Origin: an uncultured Collinsella sp.
Lineage (GTDB): Bacteria; Actinomycetota; Coriobacteriia; Coriobacteriales; Coriobacteriaceae
Assembly (NCBI GenBank): GCA_902478365.1
Contig: CABSKX010000082.1
Coordinates: 1-6,722 of the forward strand
DNA length: 6,722 nt
Direction: 5' to 3'
In this document: positions 1 to 4,479 of the stretch, one piece after another
Layout: each line of letters opens with the position of its first letter
Position numbering within the stretch: position 1 is the stretch's first letter
The notes under the pieces: model-generated
Told to the model about the DNA's origin: nothing
Database searches by the model: none
Seen by the model: only the letters and a program-made list of their open reading frames with translations
Program-made: the position numbers and the translations under genes

Positions 1-21
1 CCGAGCCGTCGGATGACTTGA
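1..21 (+). other. Possible 3' end of an upstream coding region
   Basis: The first bases run into a strong + strand terminator, so they are probably the end of a transcription unit that starts outside the window. Two frames close here: one with TGA at 14-16 and one with TGA at 19-21. The third stays open through the terminator. With at most six codons visible, neither the frame nor the product can be decided. Confidence 0.3.
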
Positions 22-23
22 AG

Positions 24-56
24 AAGGGGGAGGCCTCGCGGCCTCCCCCTTTTTTT
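24..56 (+). terminator. Strong intrinsic terminator of the upstream unit
   Basis: A perfect 10-bp GC-rich stem (26-35 with 40-49, arms GGGGGAGGCC and GGCCTCCCCC) closes a TCGC tetraloop and is followed by seven T (50-56). The two A at 24-25 can pair with the first T of the tract and lengthen the stem. The T-run lies on the + strand, so it ends a + strand transcript entering from the left. On the minus strand the hairpin is followed only by a mixed CTTCTTC tract, so it would be at best a weak terminator for the gene at 124-591. Confidence 0.93.
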
Positions 57-123
57 GCGTTAACACTTCACAATGTAGTTGCATTTCACCTGTAACCCGA
101 TTGGGCTTATGGGTAATGAGCTT

Positions 124-591
124 TTATTTAAAGACAATAAATCGAATCACAAGTGCAACTGCTATGACCACAATGATCAAAAGCAGGATTGTCAGTCGAT
201 GCTGCTTGCGTCGTTTACTTGACGAAACGAAGATTGATTTTCCCTGTTTTGGCGTTTCGAGATAACGAGCCGAATGCGTTAAGGTTTGCTTAGGTCGAGG
301 ACCTCTTTGCTGTCGAGTTTTGGGCGTTTTCGTCGGGTCGTCATTGATTGCGCTGTTTTTTGATAACGGTGCATCTTTTAGATATACGGGATCGCCCGAT
401 GCGACGCCCATATGCTTACGTCCCGTTTGGGCATCCTCGAGCGTTTGATAGCGATTTCTCGTCACATACTCGGGCTCTGCATCATTAATGGGCTCTTGCG
501 AGATGTGGGGGCGATGGAACCGTGGCGGCTGCGTGGAAGTATCTCCCCCCTGCGTCGGCATAAACATATTGTTCTGGTTTTGGTCGTCCAT
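124..591 (-). CDS. Unrecognised protein with one C-terminal membrane helix
   Basis: This 155-residue protein matches no family I know. Residues 1-130 are polar and rich in Q, N, P, T, R and K with few hydrophobic stretches, so they are probably disordered. A basic cluster (KRRKQHR, 126-132) is followed by a hydrophobic helix at about 133-154 made almost entirely of L, I, V, A and F, and the chain ends with one Lys. By the positive-inside rule this predicts a tail-anchored protein with the N-terminal part in the cytoplasm. There is no N-terminal signal peptide and no enzyme motif. The start is ATG at 589-591, preceded on the minus strand by AAAGGG (596-601) only 4 bases away, a close but usable ribosome site. 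The gene is AT-richer than its neighbours, stands alone, and is divergent from hsp20. It is probably real because the frame is long, ends in a coherent membrane segment, and has a ribosome site; the function is unknown. Confidence 0.68.
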   Translation of the reverse strand: MDDQNQNNMFMPTQGGDTSTQPPRFHRPHISQEPINDAEPEYVTRNRYQTLEDAQTGRKHMGVASGDPVYLKDAPLSKNSAINDDPTKTPKTRQQRGPRPKQTLTHSARYLETPKQGKSIFVSSSKRRKQHRLTILLLIIVVIAVALVIRFIVFK

Positions 592-711
592 GATGCCCTT
601 TAGCTCGTTGCCAACAACGTGTACGCGCTCATTGTAAGCCCCTTGTTATTTGTAGCTGTGGACATACTCGTTATTTAAGCTCTGGTTCAAAGAACCTTAA
701 CCTTCCTAAAA

Positions 712-732
712 CCTGAGTCATACACACTTAGA
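712..732 (+). promoter_or_regulatory. HAIR-like inverted repeat, possible HspR operator
   Basis: CCTGAGT-CATACAC-ACTTAGA resembles the actinobacterial HAIR element (CTTGAGT-N7-ACTCAAG) bound by the heat shock repressor HspR. The left half matches 6 of 7 positions, the right half 4 of 7, and the 7-base spacer is exact. A further right-half-like ACTCAAA lies at 750-756, without a good left partner. It sits upstream of a small heat shock gene, which fits the known role of HAIR sites. The partial right half keeps this tentative. Confidence 0.35.
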
Positions 733-853
733 TATGCTTATAGTACTGGACTCAAAAAACTTTATAGTCGATGTATATATGAGCATCGGGTGGGCATATA
801 TAAGAGCGTCAAAAGAAGTCCCAGTCACCTAGAAGATGACTCGGCAGTCCTTT

Positions 854-860
854 AAAGGAG
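854..860 (+). promoter_or_regulatory. Ribosome binding site that decides the hsp20 start
   Basis: AAAGGAG lies 8 bases before the ATG at 869. An in-frame ATG at 836 has no comparable site, so the shorter protein is preferred. The site is the right half of a perfect 12-base palindrome, TCCTTTAAAGGA (848-859), so it can be covered by a small RNA hairpin. Confidence 0.85.
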
Positions 861-868
861 TGGTAAAC

Positions 869-1300
869 ATGGCAAGCATGGTTCCTTATCGTTCGGTTTT
901 TGGCGTTCGTCCCTCTGCAAGCTCGCTGTTCGATCTGTTTGATGATATGAGCGACCTAGCGAACAGCTCGATTGCCTCTAAGGCGTTCCCCGTTGACGTT
1001 GAGGATAAGGGCGATGGCTATGAGGTCAAGGCTTATCTGACCGGCGTCGCCAAGGACGATATCGATGTCGAGCTTAACGAGGGCCGTCTGTCCATTAGCG
1101 TGAATGTCGAGGAAGACGAGGAGAACGAGGGCAAGAACTTCCTGCAGAAGGAGTTCAGCTCGTACAGCGCGACGCGTGGCGTGTATCTTAAGGACGCTTC
1201 GAGCGAGGGCCTCTCGGCTAAGTACGCTGACGGCATCCTGACCGTTACGGTTCCCAAGATCGTCGAGAAGAAGAACGTTACGAAGATCTCCATCGACTAA
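869..1300 (+). CDS. hsp20: Hsp20/alpha-crystallin family small heat shock protein
   Basis: This is a 143-residue ATP-independent holdase of the cytoplasm that binds unfolding proteins and keeps them soluble for refolding by DnaK/ClpB-type chaperones (family knowledge). The alpha-crystallin domain spans about residues 40-131: it opens with FPVDVEDKGDGYEV, continues with YLTGVAKDDIDVEL and GRLSISV, and ends with the family signature DGILTVTVPK (121-130). The C-terminal I-X-I anchor used for oligomer assembly is ISI (140-142). The N-terminal arm (1-39) is short and has LFDLFDDM, typical of bacterial members. A very acidic stretch (81-88) sits in the loop between central strands. The length is normal. 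The start at 869 is chosen for its strong ribosome site; the ATG at 836 would add 11 residues with no such site. It is a single-gene unit ending in its own terminator. Upstream repeats suggest stress regulation. Confidence 0.95.
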   Translation: MASMVPYRSVFGVRPSASSLFDLFDDMSDLANSSIASKAFPVDVEDKGDGYEVKAYLTGVAKDDIDVELNEGRLSISVNVEEDEENEGKNFLQKEFSSYSATRGVYLKDASSEGLSAKYADGILTVTVPKIVEKKNVTKISID

Positions 1301-1333
1301 CTTCGTTGGTGTTCTTCGCTATAAAAAGACAAC

Positions 1334-1367
1334 AAAAGGGGCTGGGAAGCGATTCCCGGCCCCTTTT
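1334..1367. terminator. Bidirectional terminator between convergent hsp20 and walJ
   Basis: A 15-bp stem (1334-1348 with 1353-1367, one G-U wobble on the + strand transcript) closes a GCGA loop of the stable GNRA type. It starts with four A and ends with four T, so each strand has a short U-run after the hairpin. It lies 33 bases after the hsp20 stop and 15 bases after the walJ stop, exactly where two convergent genes would share a terminator. Confidence 0.9.
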
Positions 1368-1382
1368 GCTGTTTAGGACAGT

Positions 1383-2192
1383 CTATTGAATGGTTGCTGG
1401 CCGATACTGGCTTGCGGGGCGTATCGAGAGTTTTCGCGATCCTTGGAGAAGGGTGGCGGAGCTGCCGAGCTCGTCATCCAGGGTTGCGGCTAGAGCTTTG
1501 GCATAGCTTTTGACGGTAAGGCTCGGACGATTGTTGTCTTGGCTGATATGCATGGCAATGAGCTGTTCGGTGCGATCGGTAACAAGTTCGCGCGCGGCTT
1601 CGGCGGCTTGGCCGTTGGAGAGGTGTCCCCTTGCAGACAGGATGCGCTCCTGAAGAAAGCGGGGATATTCTCCCTCGCGCAGCATGGTCACATCGTGGTT
1701 GCTTTCGAGCGCGAGGACTCGACAATCTTTGAGGGTGTTCATGGCCTGGCTCGATAGCTCTCCGGTGTCGGTGGCAAAGCCAATGGAATCATCGGGGGCG
1801 TCGAACCGATAGCCGACTGGATTGATGACATCGTGTGATGTTGAGTAGGTTTGCACGTGGATGCCGGCAATGGATAGGGTGTCACCGGGATCGAATTCCT
1901 CGACAGGCAGATGTGAAAGATTTTCTTTGCTCGAAAGTGTGCCCCTGCTGGCAAAGAGGGGGCCGTGCCAGTGCTTGCACCAGACATCGAGACCCTTGAT
2001 GTGATCGCTATGCTCATGAGTAATGAGAAGAGCCGAGATGTTGTCTGCCGAGAGCCCCAGTTCCGCCATGCGCTTTAATGTCTCGCGGCGAGAAAGACCG
2101 TCGTCAATCATGATGAGCCCCCGGGGGCCTTCGATGAGCGCGCAGTTGCCTTTTGAGCCGCTGCCAAGGATATGAAGGTGCAGACGAGACAT
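1383..2192 (-). CDS. walJ: WalJ/YycJ-type metallo-beta-lactamase fold hydrolase (predicted exonuclease)
   Basis: This 269-residue soluble protein belongs to the metallo-beta-lactamase fold, in the group of Bacillus WalJ/YycJ, for which a 5'-3' DNA exonuclease role has been proposed (family knowledge). It begins with the strand MSRLHLHILGSGSKGNC (1-17). Metal ligands are visible as HEHSDH (59-64), H120 in TSHD, D142 in ATDTGE, and further conserved histidines in ESNHD (H166), RGHLSN (H190) and AMHIS (H215). The blocks ESNHDVTML and GHLSN are characteristic of this subgroup. ATG at 2190-2192 is chosen because the conserved fold starts directly there; the in-frame ATG at 2271-2273 would add 27 unconserved residues and overlap the start of tilS. 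The ribosome site is weak. In Bacilli walJ accompanies the walRK two-component genes, but here no such genes are present. It converges on hsp20 and diverges from tilS. Substrate specificity is inferred from subgroup only. Confidence 0.88.
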   Translation of the reverse strand: MSRLHLHILGSGSKGNCALIEGPRGLIMIDDGLSRRETLKRMAELGLSADNISALLITHEHSDHIKGLDVWCKHWHGPLFASRGTLSSKENLSHLPVEEFDPGDTLSIAGIHVQTYSTSHDVINPVGYRFDAPDDSIGFATDTGELSSQAMNTLKDCRVLALESNHDVTMLREGEYPRFLQERILSARGHLSNGQAAEAARELVTDRTEQLIAMHISQDNNRPSLTVKSYAKALAATLDDELGSSATLLQGSRKLSIRPASQYRPATIQ

Positions 2193-2206
2193 AAGATTCC
2201 AAAGGA

Positions 2207-2212
2207 TACAAT
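2207..2212 (+). promoter_or_regulatory. Possible -10 box for tilS
   Basis: TACAAT lies 28 bases before the tilS start, within the 48-base divergent gap. No good -35 box is seen at 16-18 bases; GAGACA (2186-2191, inside the walJ start) lies 15 bases upstream. This would give a leader of about 20 bases. Plausible by position, weak by sequence. Confidence 0.3.
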
Positions 2213-2226
2213 GGGTGCGAACGAAT

Positions 2227-2236
2227 AGAGGAGGAA
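2227..2236 (+). promoter_or_regulatory. Strong ribosome binding site of tilS
   Basis: AGAGGAGGAA contains a full GGAGG (2230-2234) 6 bases before ATG 2241. It is the best ribosome site in the window and fixes the tilS start. Confidence 0.88.
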
Positions 2237-2240
2237 GCAA

Positions 2241-3782
2241 ATGCCAACGGTATCTCAGCATTATGGACACCATGCTGCATCGCGGGCTGATGATAAGGCC
2301 CTGGCAACGCGGCAGACGGCTGCCCCCGTGGTGCTCATGGTATCAGGTGGTGCGGACTCGACGGCTTTGCTCCTTATGGCGTGCACATCAAAGCTGGATA
2401 TTCTGGATGGGCGTGGTGTAGCCCCCATCGCGCGCGAGCGGCTGCACGTGCTGCATGTGAACCATCATCTGCGCGGTGAGGCATCCGATGGCGACGAGGC
2501 CTTTGTGCGCGGCCTATGCGCACAATATGGCTTGCCGCTGTGTGTTGAGCATGCCTATTTTGATGATGAATCGGGCAATATCGAGGCGGTTGCCCGCGAG
2601 GTGCGCTATGCCGCGGCGCGGAGGTATGTCCGCGAGCTCTGCGCCCAGACGGGGGCACCGCGAACGGCGGCTCGTATCTGCACCGCGCACACGTCTTCGG
2701 ATCGTGCGGAAACGTTTTTGATGAACGCGATTAAGGGTTCGGGGCCCGCTGGTCTATCGAGCATTCCTCGCCGGAGGAATATCGTGGTGCGTCCCTTGCT
2801 CGACCTGACTCATGATGAGCTCGTGGGCTATCTGCAGGTGCATGGTCAGCCGTGGCGAGAGGACGAGAGCAACGAGGACGTGTCGTACTTGCGTAACTAC
2901 GTGCGCCATCGGGTGATGCCGGTGGTGGCGCAGCGCAACGCGAGCGTCTGTAAGACGATTGGCGCCGCCTGCGAGATCTTAGGCGATGAGGACGCCTTTC
3001 TTTCCCAGCTTTCCGCGCAGGCGTTTCGAAGCTGCCTGCGTAAGGAGGCGGCGGGTGCACTGGTCCTTGACGCTCGCCGGCTGGCCGCGGCCGAGGTGGT
3101 GATTGCTCGGCGCATGGTGCGACTGGCAATTAAGCGTATCGACCCCGACGCTCGCCCGGAGATGCGGCATGTGGAGCGCGTGCTCGCCTGTGTCGCCGAA
3201 GGCTCGGGTTCGGTCACGCTGCCGGCGGGAATCGATGCGCGCGTGGAGTTTGGCATGCTGTCATTCAAGGCCCCGGCGGCGCGCGAGGGGTTAGTTGCCG
3301 ATTGGGTCACCATTCCCGGTCGATTGCCGCTGGGGGCGGGCCGCATCCTGGTGGCAGAGACGATGGCCGTCGAGCCGGGGTGCGATATTGTGCGCCGTGC
3401 CCGTGAACTCGCGGGTGCCGGAGGGGTGGCCGCTATGGTGGATGCCGCGACGCTGGGCTTTGCCGATCGCGATAGCGAACGGATGCTCGCCGGCTCGCGC
3501 GGGGAGATTCCCGCCGAGGCGCGTTTGGCGCGTCTGTGGGTAGACGGTCCCGCGCCGGGGGATGTGATGTGCCCGTTGGGCATGAGTGGGCGAAGTAAGA
3601 AGGTATCCGACCTGCTCAACGAGGCTCGTATTCCCGTTTCTGAGCGCGCAGGCGTTCCTGTGGTGAGAACGGCTCCGGGAGGTGCCGTGGTATGGGTTGC
3701 AGGCGTTCGCACGGACGAGCGTTTTAAATGCACGGCCGCAACGCACGTGGCGTATCTGCTTCGTGTGGTCGATGCGGAATAG
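2241..3782 (+). CDS. tilS: tRNA(Ile)-lysidine synthase
   Basis: TilS uses ATP and lysine to convert the wobble cytidine of the CAU-anticodon tRNA-Ile2 to lysidine, so that it reads AUA and is charged with isoleucine; it is generally essential. The 513-residue protein has the N-type ATP pyrophosphatase PP-loop SGGADS (35-40), the HVNHHLRG block (72-79), the second nucleotide-site block around H150-D154 with AET (156-158) and KGSG (165-168), and the tRNA-contact block from D208 through SN (210-211), RN (218-219) and RH (222-223). A C-terminal TilS_C domain is clear from about 433 to 508 (DVMCPLGMSGRSKK, then LLNEARIP and WVAGVRTDERFK). This full-length form is longer than the short TilS of mycobacteria and also than the E. 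coli enzyme. The block usually written HHADDQAET here reads HTSSDRAET. It is first in the tilS-hpt-ftsH series, with 147 bases before hpt and no terminator seen between. Confidence 0.96.
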   Translation: MPTVSQHYGHHAASRADDKALATRQTAAPVVLMVSGGADSTALLLMACTSKLDILDGRGVAPIARERLHVLHVNHHLRGEASDGDEAFVRGLCAQYGLPLCVEHAYFDDESGNIEAVAREVRYAAARRYVRELCAQTGAPRTAARICTAHTSSDRAETFLMNAIKGSGPAGLSSIPRRRNIVVRPLLDLTHDELVGYLQVHGQPWREDESNEDVSYLRNYVRHRVMPVVAQRNASVCKTIGAACEILGDEDAFLSQLSAQAFRSCLRKEAAGALVLDARRLAAAEVVIARRMVRLAIKRIDPDARPEMRHVERVLACVAEGSGSVTLPAGIDARVEFGMLSFKAPAAREGLVADWVTIPGRLPLGAGRILVAETMAVEPGCDIVRRARELAGAGGVAAMVDAATLGFADRDSERMLAGSRGEIPAEARLARLWVDGPAPGDVMCPLGMSGRSKKVSDLLNEARIPVSERAGVPVVRTAPGGAVVWVAGVRTDERFKCTAATHVAYLLRVVDAE

Positions 3783-3843
3783 CGTCCCACGCCAGCTATT
3801 CTGTGCGACGTTGACGGTATTCCCGCGCTGATGGCGTACGGGC

Positions 3844-3873
3844 TGGAAAATATACCCCGTGCGCTGCTAGAAT
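3844..3873 (+). promoter_or_regulatory. Candidate extended -10 promoter for hpt-ftsH
   Basis: TGCTAGAAT (3865-3873) gives an extended -10 (TGn plus TAGAAT, 5 of 6 to consensus). TGGAAA at 3844-3849 is a fair -35 box at 18 bases. Transcription would start near 3880, giving a leader of about 50 bases before hpt. This would let hpt-ftsH be expressed independently of tilS. Confidence 0.55.
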
Positions 3874-3881
3874 GTGAAGTT

Positions 3882-3907
3882 CGCGTCCATACGGCGGTGT
3901 GTGGGCG
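3882..3907 (+). other. Predicted leader hairpin before hpt
   Basis: Bases 3882-3884 pair with 3905-3907 and 3887-3892 pair with 3899-3904 (one G-U), leaving a two-base bulge (3885-3886) and a six-base loop. It would form at the very start of the predicted hpt leader, 13 bases before the ribosome site. There is no U-run behind it, so it is not a terminator. It might protect the 5' end of the message, or have no role. Confidence 0.35.
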
Positions 3908-3929
3908 ATAAGCACAAGAAAGGGTTGTC

Positions 3930-4478
3930 ATGGCTTCTCAACATCCGGATATCGAGAAGGTTCTGTTTACGCAGGAGGATATCGACGGTATCGTCTCTCG
4001 CCTAGGCGAGCAGATTACTCGCGACTACGCGGGTAAGGATCTGGTGCTGATTGCGGTCCTGCGCGGCGCCGTGGTCTTTATGGGCGACCTGATGCGCAAG
4101 ATCGAGCTGCCGACCAACATCGATTTCATGGCTGTTTCGAGCTATGGTGACGGCGTGAAGTCCTCGGGTATCGTGCGTATCATTAAGGACCTGGATATCG
4201 ACATCCGCGGTCGCGACGTGCTGATCGTCGAGGACATTCTGGACTCGGGCCTGACGCTCAAGTATCTGATGAAGAACCTCGAGAGCCGCAAGCCCGCTTC
4301 TCTGGAGGTCGCCGCCTTCCTGTGGAAGGACGTTGAGGACCGTACCTCGGCCATCACGCCCAAGTATGTTGGAACCCATTGCCCCGATGCCTTTGTGGTG
4401 GGCTACGGCCTCGACTATGCCGAGCGCTATCGTAACCTTCCGTATCTGGGCATTTTGAAACCGGAGGTTTATTCGTAA
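3930..4478 (+). CDS. hpt: Hypoxanthine phosphoribosyltransferase
   Basis: This cytoplasmic purine-salvage enzyme joins hypoxanthine (usually also guanine) to PRPP to give IMP or GMP. At 182 residues it has the usual length. Visible landmarks are the LRG loop (44-46) that contacts pyrophosphate, the flexible SSYGD loop (70-74) that closes over the active site, the PRPP-binding signature VLIVEDILDSGLTL (97-110) with the paired acidic residues E101 and D102, K133 at the purine-contact position, and FVVGYGLDYAERYRNLPY (155-172) near the C terminus. The usual LLDKP after the core strand reads FLWKD here, keeping the lysine. ATG 3930 has AGGG (3921-3924) 5 bases upstream. The gene follows tilS and runs into ftsH with one base between, an arrangement common in Gram-positive bacteria. 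Whether it prefers hypoxanthine or guanine cannot be told from the sequence. Confidence 0.96.
   Translation: MASQHPDIEKVLFTQEDIDGIVSRLGEQITRDYAGKDLVLIAVLRGAVVFMGDLMRKIELPTNIDFMAVSSYGDGVKSSGIVRIIKDLDIDIRGRDVLIVEDILDSGLTLKYLMKNLESRKPASLEVAAFLWKDVEDRTSAITPKYVGTHCPDAFVVGYGLDYAERYRNLPYLGILKPEVYS
4463..4467 (+). promoter_or_regulatory. ftsH ribosome site inside the hpt 3' end
   Basis: GGAGG is embedded in the last codons of hpt, 12 bases before the ftsH ATG. The long spacing and the single base between the hpt stop (4476-4478) and the ftsH start suggest that ribosomes finishing hpt help start ftsH (translational coupling). Confidence 0.6.
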
Positions 4479-4479
4479 G

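Larger units (their letters stand above)
604..868. promoter_or_regulatory. Divergent control region of the small membrane protein gene and hsp20
   Basis: This AT-rich gap holds no coding region I can support. For hsp20 the best -10-like boxes are TATATA (774-779) and TATAAG (799-804), but neither has a good -35 box at normal spacing, suggesting activator use, another sigma factor or a weak promoter. For the minus-strand gene a TACAAT box lies at 631-636 (reverse strand), again with a poor -35 (TCCACA, reverse of 657-662, 20 bases away). Short repeats cluster here: GGTTC-AAA-GAACC (684-696), CTGAGT-N7-ACTTAG (713-731), CGATG-N10-CATCG (769-788), and TTATAGT twice (738-744 and 762-768). They look like operator material. 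No CIRCE element (TTAGCACTC-N9-GAGTGCTAA) is present. Confidence 0.5.

Noticed and set aside
94..108. Small hairpin as terminator for the gene at 124-591
   Set aside because: Only about five pairs including a wobble form on the minus strand, and no U-run follows.
412..603. A 63-codon + strand frame opposite the unknown membrane protein
   Set aside because: It has no ribosome site and no features, while the minus-strand frame is longer and has a coherent membrane helix.
836..868. Upstream ATG start for hsp20
   Set aside because: No Shine-Dalgarno precedes it, and the added 11 residues would be encoded by the region that carries the strong ribosome site for the ATG at 869.
604..868. CIRCE element for HrcA control of hsp20
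   Set aside because: No sequence close to TTAGCACTC-N9-GAGTGCTAA is present.
2193..2273. Longer N-terminus for the WalJ-like protein
   Set aside because: The added residues are not part of the fold and would overlap the tilS start and its ribosome site on the opposite strand.
3783..3929. Terminator or riboswitch between tilS and hpt
   Set aside because: No hairpin followed by a U-run is seen, and the leader does not resemble the three-way junction of purine riboswitches.
2897..3931. A 344-codon open frame on the minus strand
   Set aside because: It is opposite tilS and is rich in Ser, Ala, Arg and Thr with no domain; it is a shadow of high-GC codon use.
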